Below are positions 32,632-40,737 of a stretch of DNA of 64,000 nt, piece after piece. The stretch covers positions 689,867-753,866 of the forward strand of contig JADIYJ010000027.1 of the NCBI GenBank assembly GCA_016705325.1, read 5' to 3'. Source of the DNA: Pseudomonadota bacterium (GTDB lineage: Bacteria; Pseudomonadota; Gammaproteobacteria; Steroidobacterales; Steroidobacteraceae). The first letter of the stretch is position 1. Each line of letters starts with the position of its first letter. The notes below the pieces were generated by a model, which saw nothing but the letters and a program-made list of their open reading frames with translations, was not told where the DNA came from and ran no database searches. Position numbers and translations under genes: made by a program.

Positions 32632-33728
32632 CGGGCAGCGTGCCGCAGACGCTGCAGATCGACCTGGGCGCCCGCAGCTACCCGATCGTGATCGGCGCGG
32701 GCCTGCTCGACGACGCGGACCTCGTCACCCGTCACGTCACGGCGCGCGACGTCCTCGTCGTCACCAACGAAACGGTCGGTCCGCTGTACGGCGCGCGCCT
32801 GCTCGCGGGCCTCGCCGGCAAGCGCGTGCGCACGCTCGCACTGCCCGATGGCGAGCAGTACAAGACACTGGCCGTGCTCGAGCGCGTGTTCGACGCGCTG
32901 ATCGAAGCGCGCCTGAACCGCGATGCCGGCGTGGTCGCGCTCGGCGGCGGCGTGGTCGGCGACATGGCCGGGTTCGCGGCCGCCTGTTACCAGCGCGGTA
33001 TCGACTTCGTGCAGGTGCCGACGACGCTGCTCGCCCAGGTCGACTCCGCCGTGGGCGGCAAGACCGGCGTCAATCACCCCGGCGGCAAGAACCTGATCGG
33101 CGCGTTTCACCAGCCGCGCGCAGTGCTGTCGGACCTCGGCACGCTGCGCTCGCTGCCGCCACGTGAATTGCGGGCAGGGCTCGCCGAGGTGATCAAGTAC
33201 GGCCTGGTCGACGACGCCGCCTTTCTCGCGTGGATCGAAGCCAGCGTCGATCGCCTGCTCGCGCTCGACATGGATGCGCTGGCGCAGGCCGTGCGGCGGT
33301 CGTGCGAGATCAAGGCGCGGATCGTCGCGGCCGATGAACGCGAGCACGGCCAGCGCGCGTTGCTGAACCTGGGCCACACCTTCGGCCACGCCATCGAGAC
33401 CGCGGCCGGCTACGGCGAATGGCTGCACGGCGAGGCGGTCGCGCTCGGCATGCTGCTGGCGGCGGATCTCTCGCAGCGTCTCGGCTACATCGGCGCGAGC
33501 GACGTTACCCGCGTGCGTGAATTGTTGCGTCGCGCCGGGCTGCCGACCACCGCGCCGGCGATCGGTGCCGCCACGGCGCTCGAGCTGATGGGCATGGACA
33601 AGAAGGTGCTGCAGGGGCGCATCCGGCTCGTGCTGCTGCGCAAGCTCGGCGCAGGCATCGTCACGGGCGACTATCCGGCCGAGGCGCTGCAGGCGACCCT
33701 GCGCAACCACTTCGAGGCGGCCGCATGA
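32628..33728 (+). CDS. aroB: 3-dehydroquinate synthase
   Basis: 366 residues, family length. NAD-binding LALPDGEQYKTL, glycine-rich ALGGGVVGDMAGFAA, active-site VDSAVGGKTGVNHP and GKNLIGAFHQPRAV, and metal ligands in NLGHTFGHAIE and WLHGEAVA are all present. It catalyses the second step of the shikimate pathway. It overlaps the dgt-like gene by ATGA. Confidence 0.95.
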   Translation: MTGSVPQTLQIDLGARSYPIVIGAGLLDDADLVTRHVTARDVLVVTNETVGPLYGARLLAGLAGKRVRTLALPDGEQYKTLAVLERVFDALIEARLNRDAGVVALGGGVVGDMAGFAAACYQRGIDFVQVPTTLLAQVDSAVGGKTGVNHPGGKNLIGAFHQPRAVLSDLGTLRSLPPRELRAGLAEVIKYGLVDDAAFLAWIEASVDRLLALDMDALAQAVRRSCEIKARIVAADEREHGQRALLNLGHTFGHAIETAAGYGEWLHGEAVALGMLLAADLSQRLGYIGASDVTRVRELLRRAGLPTTAPAIGAATALELMGMDKKVLQGRIRLVLLRKLGAGIVTGDYPAEALQATLRNHFEAAA

Positions 33729-34918
33729 GCGGGCAGGGCGGCAGCCACGTGCCGGGCACTGACGACGACACGGTCCTGGCGGTCTACGCCCAGCGTTCGA
33801 CGGCCTCGCGCGGCCGTCGCTTTGCCGAGCCGCCGCCGCGCCATCGCACCGAATACCAGCGCGACCGCGACCGCATCGTGCATTCGACCGCGTTTCGCCG
33901 CCTCGAATACAAGACGCAGGTCTTCGTCAATCACGAAGGCGACCTGTTCCGCACGCGCCTGACGCATTCGCTCGAAGTCGCGCAGATCGCGCGCAGCGTG
34001 GCGCGGGCACTCGGCCTGAACGAGCCGCTGGCCGAGGCGATCTGCCTCGCGCACGACCTCGGCCACACCCCGTTCGGCCACGCCGGCCAGGACGCGCTCA
34101 ACGACTGCATGCGCGACTTCGGCGGGTTCGAGCACAACCTGCAGTCGCTGCGGGTGGTGGACGAGCTGGAGGAGCGCTACGCCGAGTTTCCGGGCCTGAA
34201 CCTCAGCTTCGAGGTGCGCGAAGGCATCCTCAAGCACTGTTCGGCGGCCAACGCCCGCAAGCTCGGCGAGCTCGGCGAACGGTTCCTGCAGCGGCTGCAG
34301 CCCGGTCTCGAGGCGCAGCTCGCGAACCTGGCCGACGAGGTCGCCTACAACAACCACGACGTCGACGACGGCATCCGCGCCGGGCTGATCACGATCGAGG
34401 ACCTGTGCGGCTGTCGCATGTTCGGCCGCCAGTTCGAACTCGTGCGCGGGCTGTACCCGCAACTGGGCGGGCGGCGCCTCGTGCACGAAGTCGTGCGCCG
34501 CATGATCGACTACACGGTCAACGACCTGGTCGATGCGTCCAGGGCCTCGCTGGCCAGCGCTGCACCGCAGAGCGTGGACGAGGTGCGGTCGCGTGCGCAG
34601 CCGCTGCTCATGTTCAGTGACGGCGTGCGCGAAGAGCACCTCGAACTCAAGCGCTACCTGCGCGAGCACCTCTACAAGCACTTCCGCGTGCTGCGCATGA
34701 CGACCAAGGCGCAGCGGGTGGTGCGCGAGTTGTTCGATGCGATGTTCGGCGAGATCAACCTGATGCCGACCGAGCACCAGGACGCCGCCCGCAGGCTCGA
34801 GGCCGCCGACGGTGAACCCGGCCGCGCACGCGCCGTCGCCGACTACATCGCGGGCATGACCGACCGCTTCGCGATCCTCGAGCACCGCCGGCTGTTCAAT
34901 CCTGCCGAACGGACCTGA
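33725..34918 (+). CDS. dgt: Deoxyguanosinetriphosphate triphosphohydrolase-like protein
   Basis: 397 residues, type 2 dGTPase length. The HD-domain metal site is spread over FRTRLTHSLEVAQIARS, CLAHDLGHTPFGHAGQDAL and NNHDVDDG; the N-terminal RTEYQRDRDRIVHSTAFRRL is characteristic. It hydrolyses dNTPs to nucleoside and triphosphate. In many gammaproteobacteria the slot after aroB holds damX (SPOR); here dgt takes it, overlapping aroB by 4 bases. Confidence 0.92.
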   Translation: MSGQGGSHVPGTDDDTVLAVYAQRSTASRGRRFAEPPPRHRTEYQRDRDRIVHSTAFRRLEYKTQVFVNHEGDLFRTRLTHSLEVAQIARSVARALGLNEPLAEAICLAHDLGHTPFGHAGQDALNDCMRDFGGFEHNLQSLRVVDELEERYAEFPGLNLSFEVREGILKHCSAANARKLGELGERFLQRLQPGLEAQLANLADEVAYNNHDVDDGIRAGLITIEDLCGCRMFGRQFELVRGLYPQLGGRRLVHEVVRRMIDYTVNDLVDASRASLASAAPQSVDEVRSRAQPLLMFSDGVREEHLELKRYLREHLYKHFRVLRMTTKAQRVVRELFDAMFGEINLMPTEHQDAARRLEAADGEPGRARAVADYIAGMTDRFAILEHRRLFNPAERT

Positions 34919-34994
34919 CCCCCGTGAGGGCATGCCCGGACGCCCGGCCGGGGTCGGTCTGGTAGCATTCCCGGGCTTTTGCCGGAGTGACGCC

Positions 34995-35717
34995 TTGACC
35001 CCCAAGAACATCCCCAACCGGGAACGCCTCATCTTCGCCATGGACGTCGCCGACCCGCAGGCGGCGCGCCAGCTGGTCGAGCAGCTCGGCGATGCGGTCG
35101 TCTTCTACAAGCTCGGCCTCGAGCTGTTCATGTCCGGCGGCTACTTCGAACTGCTCGACTGGATGGTCGCGCGTGGCAAGAAGATCTTCGTCGACCTCAA
35201 GTTCTTCGACGTGCCCGCGACGGTCGCCGCGGCGGTCAGGCAGCTGCGCAACCGGGGCGTCACCTTCGCGACGATCCACGGTAACCAGGCCATCATGGAG
35301 GCCGCAGCGGCCGCCAAGGGCGACGTCAAGATCCTCGCGGTGACCGTGCTCACGAGCCTCGACCGTGGCGACCTCGACGACCTCGGGTTCACGGTCGACG
35401 TCGAGAAGCTGGTGCTTTCGCGCGCCCGGCGCGCGCTCGAAGCCGGGTGCGACGGCGTGGTGTCCTCGGGGCTGGAAGCACCGATGCTGCGCGAGTTCAT
35501 CGATCACCGCCTGCTGGTCGTGACACCGGGCATCCGTCCGGTCGAGAACAAGCCGGTGGACGACCAGAAGCGCACGGTCGACGTCGCGCAGGCCTTTGCC
35601 AACGGCGCCGACTACATCGTCGTCGGCCGTCCGATCCGTGACGCCGCCGATCCGCGCGCAGCCGCCGAAGCCATCCAGCAAACCATTGCCCAGTCCTTCG
35701 CCGGAGCACGCGCATGA
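34995..35717 (+). CDS. pyrF: Orotidine 5'-phosphate decarboxylase
   Basis: 240 residues from TTG 34995, with GGAG at 34984-34987 as ribosome binding site; no better ATG is available before the conserved RLIFAMDV. The active-site array is VDLKFFDVPATV (D-x-K-x-x-D), TIHGNQAIM, and TPGIRP near the phosphate site. It makes UMP. It overlaps hemE by ATGA. Confidence 0.94.
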   Translation: MTPKNIPNRERLIFAMDVADPQAARQLVEQLGDAVVFYKLGLELFMSGGYFELLDWMVARGKKIFVDLKFFDVPATVAAAVRQLRNRGVTFATIHGNQAIMEAAAAAKGDVKILAVTVLTSLDRGDLDDLGFTVDVEKLVLSRARRALEAGCDGVVSSGLEAPMLREFIDHRLLVVTPGIRPVENKPVDDQKRTVDVAQAFANGADYIVVGRPIRDAADPRAAAEAIQQTIAQSFAGARA

Positions 35718-36802
35718 GCGCACCGCTGCAGAACGACCTGCTGCTGCGCGCGCTGCTGCGCCAGCCAACACCCCGCACACCGGTCTGGATGATGCGGCAG
35801 GCCGGACGCTACCTGCCGGAGTACCGTGCCACGCGCGCCAAGGCGGGCAGCTTCCTGCAGCTGTGCATGAACCCCGAGCTGGCCTGCGAAGTGACGCTGC
35901 AGCCGCTCGACCGTTACCGGCTCGACGCGGCGATCCTGTTCTCGGACATCCTGACCGTGCCGCACGCGATGAACGTCGGCCTCTCGTTCGAGACCGGCGA
36001 AGGCCCGAAGATCGCGCGGCCGGTGCGCACGTCCGCCGACATCGACCGGCTGCCGATTCCGGATCCGGAAGGCGAGCTGCGTTACGTGATGGATGCCGTG
36101 CGCACGATCCGTCGCGAGCTCAAAGGCCGCGTGCCGCTGATCGGCTTCGCGGGCAGTCCGTGGACTGTCGGCACCTACATGGTCGAAGGCGGCGGCAGCA
36201 GGAACTTCGAGCACATCAAGGGCATGCTCTACGGCGCGCCGCAGGAACTGCACCGGCTGCTCGACATCATCACGCGCGCGACGATCGCCTACCTCAACGG
36301 CCAGATTGCCGCGGGCGCGCAGGCGGTCATGGTGTTCGATACCTGGGGTGGCGCGCTTACGCCCCGTGATTACCGCGAGTTCTCGCTGCGCTACATGCAG
36401 CGGATCGTCGACGGCGTCACGCGCGAAGCCGACGGGCGCCGCGTGCCGGTCATCCTCTACACCAAGGGCGGCGGCGACTGGCTGGACCACATGGCAGCCA
36501 CGGGTTGCGACGCGCTCGGCGTCGACTGGATGACCGACCTGGCCGATGCGCGCCGCAAGGTGCAGGACAAGGTCGCGCTGCAGGGCAACCTCGATCCAAG
36601 CGTGCTCTACGCGCCGCCCGCGCGGATCCGCGAGCAGGTCGGCAAGGTGCTCGCAAGCTACGGCCAGGGCCCGGGCCACGTGTTCAACCTCGGCCACGGC
36701 ATCCACCCGGAAGTGAAGCCCGAGCACGCGTTGGCGATGATCGAGGCCGTGCACGAACTTTCACCGCAATACCATGAGGAAAGGGATAGGGGTAGGGGAT
36801 AG
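35714..36802 (+). CDS. hemE: Uroporphyrinogen decarboxylase
   Basis: 362 residues. The signature MMRQAGRYLPEYR is near residue 24, followed by LCMNPELACEVTLQPL, AAILFSDIL and GFAGSPWTVGTYMVEGG, with the C-terminal LGHGIHPEV block. It decarboxylates uroporphyrinogen III to coproporphyrinogen III. The last codons (ERDRGRG) are written in the purine arm of the inverted repeat that follows, so the C-terminus has grown a few repeat-encoded residues beyond the family's usual end. Confidence 0.95.
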   Translation: MSAPLQNDLLLRALLRQPTPRTPVWMMRQAGRYLPEYRATRAKAGSFLQLCMNPELACEVTLQPLDRYRLDAAILFSDILTVPHAMNVGLSFETGEGPKIARPVRTSADIDRLPIPDPEGELRYVMDAVRTIRRELKGRVPLIGFAGSPWTVGTYMVEGGGSRNFEHIKGMLYGAPQELHRLLDIITRATIAYLNGQIAAGAQAVMVFDTWGGALTPRDYREFSLRYMQRIVDGVTREADGRRVPVILYTKGGGDWLDHMAATGCDALGVDWMTDLADARRKVQDKVALQGNLDPSVLYAPPARIREQVGKVLASYGQGPGHVFNLGHGIHPEVKPEHALAMIEAVHELSPQYHEERDRGRG

Positions 36803-36900
36803 TGGAACGCAGAGCAGACGTTCGATGAGGCCAAATTCTTGAGGAGGAAGGGCCGGGTAAAGATCCCGGGCCTCCTATCCCCTATCCTTCCTATCCCTCC
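36776..36900. repeat. Purine/pyrimidine inverted repeat between hemE and ppa
   Basis: Left arm 36776-36803 (GAGGAAAGGGATAGGGG-type) and right arm 36875-36900 (CTATCCCCTATCCTTCC-type) are largely complementary. An inner shorter hairpin AGGGCCGGG...CCCGGGCCT lies at 36848-36873. A pyrimidine run continues to within one base of the ppa ATG. It is the same architectural theme as at 14640/16004. Confidence 0.7.
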
Positions 36901-36913
36901 CCCCCCTTCCCCC

Positions 36914-37519
36914 ATGGACATCAACAAGATCAGCATCGGCGCCGACCCGCCCAGCGACATCAACGTCCTGATCGAGATTCCGCAAGGCGGCGTGCCGGTC
37001 AAGTACGAGCTCGACAAGGAATCGGGCGCGCTGCGCGTCGACCGTTTCCTCAACACCGCGATGTTCTATCCCGGCAACTACGGCTTCGTGCCGCACACGC
37101 TGTCAGGCGACGGTGATCCGGTCGACGTGATCGTCGTGGTGCCGAGCCCCGTGGTGGCGGGTGCGATCGTGCGGGTGCGCCCGGTCGGCGCGCTGTTGAT
37201 GAAGGACGAGGCGGGGGACGACGAGAAAGTCATCGCGGTGCCGGTCGACAAGCTCCACCCGTTCTACTCCGGCGTGAAGTCGTACAAGGACCTGCCGGTC
37301 ACGCTCATCGACCAGATCGCGCACTTCTTCCAGCACTACAAGGACCTGGAGAAGGGCAAGTGGGTGACGATCGTGAACTGGGTCGGCACCGAGCGCGCCG
37401 AGAAGATGATCATCGAGGGCATTCACCGCGCGGCGAGCGCGGGCGATGACGTGGCGGCGCACTACGTCGCGCAGCACTCGATGGCGGCCGCGTCGCGGCG
37501 TTCCAGGAAGAAACCGTAG
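36914..37519 (+). CDS. ppa: Inorganic pyrophosphatase (family I)
   Basis: 201 residues from ATG 36914. Active-site blocks EIPQGGVPVKYELDKESG, FYPGNYGFVPHT, DGDPVDV (P-A-S01387 type signature) and the C-terminal KWVTIVNW are complete. It splits pyrophosphate. No Shine-Dalgarno precedes the ATG; the base-rich pyrimidine arm of the repeat sits there instead. A TTG at 36839 with GGAGG nearby opens the same frame and would add 25 residues, so the true start is worth noting as open. Confidence 0.93.
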   Translation: MDINKISIGADPPSDINVLIEIPQGGVPVKYELDKESGALRVDRFLNTAMFYPGNYGFVPHTLSGDGDPVDVIVVVPSPVVAGAIVRVRPVGALLMKDEAGDDEKVIAVPVDKLHPFYSGVKSYKDLPVTLIDQIAHFFQHYKDLEKGKWVTIVNWVGTERAEKMIIEGIHRAASAGDDVAAHYVAQHSMAAASRRSRKKP

Positions 37520-37557
37520 TCGACGCTGACTGACAGGGTCGGCCATTGATCAGCTCA

Positions 37558-37585
37558 ACTTGACGTTTCACAGGAAACGTCAAGT
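37558..37585. terminator. Bidirectional terminator between ppa and the GIY-YIG gene
   Basis: ACTTGACGTTTC, loop ACAG, GAAACGTCAAGT: perfect 12-bp stem extended by CAGCT/AGCTG after a 2-bp mismatch. It lies between convergent genes and contains the stop codon of the GIY-YIG gene in its right arm. Confidence 0.75.
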
Positions 37586-37978
37586 CAAGCTGCACAATCG
37601 TCGACTCGTCAGGCTGGCGAGCCCGACATCGAGGGTGGCCGGCATCGAGGCAGTCGCCGCCGCGAAGCGTTCGAACCAGGCGAGTTTCGCCGGCCGTGCC
37701 AAAGCCTTCAGGCGCGCCTCCATCGAGGCGGCGGCGCTGCGATTCTCGAACCACACGACCGCTGCCAGGGCTTGCGGGCGATTGGCGCGCGTGAATGCCG
37801 CTCCCTTGCCCGTCCGATGAACTTCGAATCGCTCGTGCGGCGCCGGGCTGATGCCGATGTAGCTCCTGCCGCCCGCGCAGTGCAGCAGGTACACGGCCCA
37901 GGGCTTTGCGGCGGCAGTGCCTGCGTCCGTGTCGGCAGATTCCTCGCCGACCGCGCCGTCGTCAGCGCTTACGGCCAC
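37580..37978 (-). CDS. GIY-YIG nuclease-domain protein
   Basis: 132 residues. After a ~25-residue acidic/alanine N-terminus comes AVYLLHCAGGRSYIGIS, the GIY-YIG core as V-Y-L...Y-I-G, then ERFEVHRTGKGAAFT with the catalytic Arg/His strand, and a Glu in ASMEARLKAL. The family (UPF0213/YhbQ-like) may act in DNA repair or mobile-element clean-up; substrate unknown. Its start overlaps the DUF885 gene by 17 bp; its stop lies in the terminator stem. Confidence 0.8.
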   Translation of the reverse strand: MAVSADDGAVGEESADTDAGTAAAKPWAVYLLHCAGGRSYIGISPAPHERFEVHRTGKGAAFTRANRPQALAAVVWFENRSAAASMEARLKALARPAKLAWFERFAAATASMPATLDVGLASLTSRRLCSLT

Positions 37979-39356
37979 GGGTGCCTTTTGCCGCGTCGGT
38001 ACCGAGCACCTGGTCGATCGTCACCAGGTCCACCAGTCCGAGCGCGCCGTACAGCGCCGTAATGATCTTTGCGGGCGGGTGTTTCCTGCGCAATGCCGCG
38101 ACCTTCACGGTGCCCGCGCGGTACGCCGGCAGGTACATGCGTCCCAGCAGCGGGTGACGGCCCCAGGCGCCCGACAATTTGTCGGCGCGTTCGTCGGAGC
38201 AGAGGAATTCGTTACGCAGCACGCCGCGCACCTTGTCCTGCGGCCAGCGTCTTTCCCACGTCAGGAACGACGACTGGTTCTTGGCATCGTCCTGCAGCAG
38301 CGCGAGCAGGGTGCCGATCTGCAGGTCGACGTCGGGCAGTTCGTCGATTTCCGTAACGCGGAACGCCATCAGGATCGCGTTGTTCGCGATGCCTTCCGAC
38401 AGCGCTGCGCCGCGCGTGTTCATCGTCAGCACCGTCGCCTCGAAGCCCAGCTTGCGGCGCGCGTGCAGCGCCTGGATCCAGGCGAAGTTGGTCACGTGAC
38501 CAGGCACGACCTCGTGCGACACCAGCTGCATGAACTCTGGCACGGAGATCTCGAGCGCCGCGTTGATCTCGTACGTGGCCTCGTACTGCGGCGAGCCGTC
38601 ACGATTGCGCGCGCGACCTAGGTAGTTCATCGAGCCTGAAAACCAGGCGTTCTCGATCGCGAGGAACCGGATGTTGGCGCGCGGCACGTCACGCAGCGCC
38701 CTGGGCAGGTAAGGAACGATGTGTCGCGCCGCACCGGCGTCGAACTGCGCGATGCACGCATCGGCCAGCATGGCGATCGATTTCTTCGGCACCCTGCGCT
38801 CGAGGCGCCAGGCGTCGACGGCGGCGAGCAGCTTCGCTCGCGTGGCTGATCTGTAGCCCTGCCGGGCGAGCAACTCCGCAATGCGCTCACGCTTGGCGAC
38901 CGGATCGGAAGGCGTCGGTGCCGCACCGGTCGACGCCGTTACGCAACGCTCGTACGGCACGGCTGCGCCACGCTCGAGACGTTCCTGCACCAGGTCCCAC
39001 ATCACGCCCAGGCATTCGCACAGGCCCTGCAGGTACGCGCCGCGTAACCGGCCAACGCGGCCTGCCGCTGCATTCAGCTCGCCGATCGCGGCGGGAATGT
39101 CGATGGCCCGCAGGTACGCATCGACGGCCGGCACGGCGATCGTCTTGCCGGCCACGCCGCCGCTCTGGCGAAGCCGCGCGGCCGCAGGATGTTGGTAGGC
39201 TCGCGGCAGTGGCTCATTGGAAAACCAGGAGTCGGCGATGAAGCGACCGGTGCCCGACGGGTTCATGACGTCGCCGCCCCACAGCGTGTCGATGCCGATG
39301 ATCGCCGTGGCCGTGGCCTGCGCCAGCGCGGCGCCCGCTTGCGGGTCAAGTGACAT
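37962..39356 (-). CDS. DUF885-like putative metallopeptidase
   Basis: 464 residues from the ATG at 39356. VSHEVVPGHVTNF (~residue 285) is the H-E-x-x-P-G-H zinc motif of DUF885 proteins, and SEGIANNAILMAF supplies the downstream Glu. There is no signal peptide, so it is probably cytoplasmic. Relatives are predicted carboxypeptidase- or oligopeptidase-like enzymes. The longer frame to 39524 has no better start and overlaps the next gene. Confidence 0.7.
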   Translation of the reverse strand: MSLDPQAGAALAQATATAIIGIDTLWGGDVMNPSGTGRFIADSWFSNEPLPRAYQHPAAARLRQSGGVAGKTIAVPAVDAYLRAIDIPAAIGELNAAAGRVGRLRGAYLQGLCECLGVMWDLVQERLERGAAVPYERCVTASTGAAPTPSDPVAKRERIAELLARQGYRSATRAKLLAAVDAWRLERRVPKKSIAMLADACIAQFDAGAARHIVPYLPRALRDVPRANIRFLAIENAWFSGSMNYLGRARNRDGSPQYEATYEINAALEISVPEFMQLVSHEVVPGHVTNFAWIQALHARRKLGFEATVLTMNTRGAALSEGIANNAILMAFRVTEIDELPDVDLQIGTLLALLQDDAKNQSSFLTWERRWPQDKVRGVLRNEFLCSDERADKLSGAWGRHPLLGRMYLPAYRAGTVKVAALRRKHPPAKIITALYGALGLVDLVTIDQVLGTDAAKGTRGRKR

Positions 39357-39373
39357 GGCGTGTCCTTCCTGGT

Positions 39374-39667
39374 TCAGCGTCTCTTGGGGGTGAACGCCTG
39401 CATCGTCATGTCCCTGACGAGCTGCGTCGCCTTCGGGTTCGGCAGTCCGTAGCGGGCAAACAGGGCCAGGTGGCTGCGCATTGCGATCATCGCGCCGGAG
39501 GGAGAGTCGGCGCTCTTGCAGCATTGCTTCAGCCGCGCGTTCAGGTCCGTTGCCACCGCGGCAAGCGGGCGCTTGCGTTCATCTTCACCGTAGTCCGTCG
39601 GCTTCGACAGTCCCCACTCGGCGGCCGTTGCGGCAATGTGATCGAGCCAGTGCTTTGAGTGCGTCAT
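39374..39667 (-). CDS. Uncharacterised small protein
   Basis: 97 residues, starting MTHSKHWLDHIAATAAEWGL and ending VRDMTMQAFTPKRR, with a pair CC in LKQCCKSADS. Good ATG, correct spacing (17 bp before the DUF885 gene) and the same strand suggest an operon. I do not recognise a family. Confidence 0.5.
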   Translation of the reverse strand: MTHSKHWLDHIAATAAEWGLSKPTDYGEDERKRPLAAVATDLNARLKQCCKSADSPSGAMIAMRSHLALFARYGLPNPKATQLVRDMTMQAFTPKRR

Positions 39668-39694
39668 GCGTTCCGGTGTCGTGCGTGCTGCCGG

Positions 39695-40447
39695 CTAGTG
39701 CGTCGGCAACAGGAGTTTGCCACCTGCAACCAGCAGCACCACCGACAATGCCAGGATCAGGCCACGTCGCGGCAGGCGCTCCAGTCCCAGGGCTGTGCCC
39801 ACCCAGCCTCCGGCCAGGACGGTCACGGCGAGCAAAGGCATTGCCGCGGGCAGCGAGTGGGCGGTCCACTGCACGCCGATCAGGCCGGCCAGCGAATTCA
39901 TGCAGATGAAGGGTGCGGCGAGCCCGGCCGCACCCCGCGGGCCGGCCCAGCCAGCGAACAGCAGCAGCGGGCTGAGAAAAATGCCGCCCCCGGTGCCGGT
40001 GAGTCCCGACAGCAGGCCGATGGTCGCACCGCTGCCGACCGCGGCAAGCAGGGGAATCTGCACGTCTCGTTCCGCCAGCGACGATTCGCCGCCACGTGCG
40101 CGCCAGATCAGGATGACGGCGGAGCACAGCAGCACGACACCGACCATCGCACGGTAACCCGGCACGGGGACCTGTACCCGGCCCCCGAAGTAGGCCAGCG
40201 GCACGGACGCGATCGCGAAGGGCAGCAGCTGGCTCCAGCGGGTCCAGCCGGCGCGCCAGAAGCGGTAGGTCGTCAGCGTCGCAACGATCACGTTGAGCGC
40301 GAGCGCGGTGGGTCGCATGGTGGCGGGCGCCACGCCCAGCAATGCCATCGTCGCCAGGTAACCCGATGCGCCCGCGTGTCCCACGGTGCTGTAAAGGGCC
40401 GCGAGGCAAAAGAACGCCACGGCAAGGATCAGTGCCTCGGATGTCAT
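39695..40447 (-). CDS. TauE/SafE-family membrane permease
   Basis: 250 residues with about eight hydrophobic segments. The N-terminal repeat has YSTVGHAGASGYLA and the second repeat GLLSGLTGTGGGIFLSPLLL, the paired glycine motifs of the TauE/SafE (sulfite/organosulfonate exporter) family. Transported substrate cannot be told from sequence. Divergent from the kdp operon. Confidence 0.85.
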   Translation of the reverse strand: MTSEALILAVAFFCLAALYSTVGHAGASGYLATMALLGVAPATMRPTALALNVIVATLTTYRFWRAGWTRWSQLLPFAIASVPLAYFGGRVQVPVPGYRAMVGVVLLCSAVILIWRARGGESSLAERDVQIPLLAAVGSGATIGLLSGLTGTGGGIFLSPLLLFAGWAGPRGAAGLAAPFICMNSLAGLIGVQWTAHSLPAAMPLLAVTVLAGGWVGTALGLERLPRRGLILALSVVLLVAGGKLLLPTH

Positions 40448-40555
40448 CCCGCGCAGTCTATCGACTCCTGGTTGACGCCGTCGTCCAGCAGCAATTCCTA
40501 ACGCCGTCCTAACACCCGACTGCCTAAGCTGGTCTTCGTCACTGGAGGTCAGGCC

Positions 40556-40648
40556 ATGGAAATCACCGTTCTGCTGCTGACGCTGACTTTGTGCGGCACG
40601 ACGTGGGGCTTGTTCCGGCTGTGCGGCCGTCTGCGGGGGCAGTCATGA
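40556..40648 (+). CDS. 30-residue membrane peptide leading the kdp operon
   Basis: MEITVLLLTLTLCGTTWGLF then RLCGRLRGQS: one hydrophobic helix and a basic tail. GGAGG at 40543-40547 gives a good ribosome binding site, and the stop overlaps the kdpF ATG (ATGA), so the two are translationally coupled. Too short for usual gene finders. The size, topology and coupling match KdpF-like micro-subunits, so it may be a regulatory or stabilising peptide of the pump. No name can be given. Confidence 0.55.
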   Translation: MEITVLLLTLTLCGTTWGLFRLCGRLRGQS

Positions 40649-40737
40649 CTCCCGTGGACATGATCGGCCTGCTGCTGGCCGTCGGGCTGGTCGTCTATCT
40701 CCTGGTCGCTCTCCTGTACCCGGAGAAATTCCAGTGA
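40645..40737 (+). CDS. kdpF: Potassium-transporting ATPase subunit KdpF
   Basis: 30 residues: MTPVDMIGLLLAVGLVVYLL then VALLYPEKFQ. The single helix followed by L-L-Y-P-E-K-F is diagnostic of KdpF, which stabilises the KdpABC complex in the inner membrane. Its stop overlaps the kdpA start (GTGA). Confidence 0.9.
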   Translation: MTPVDMIGLLLAVGLVVYLLVALLYPEKFQ

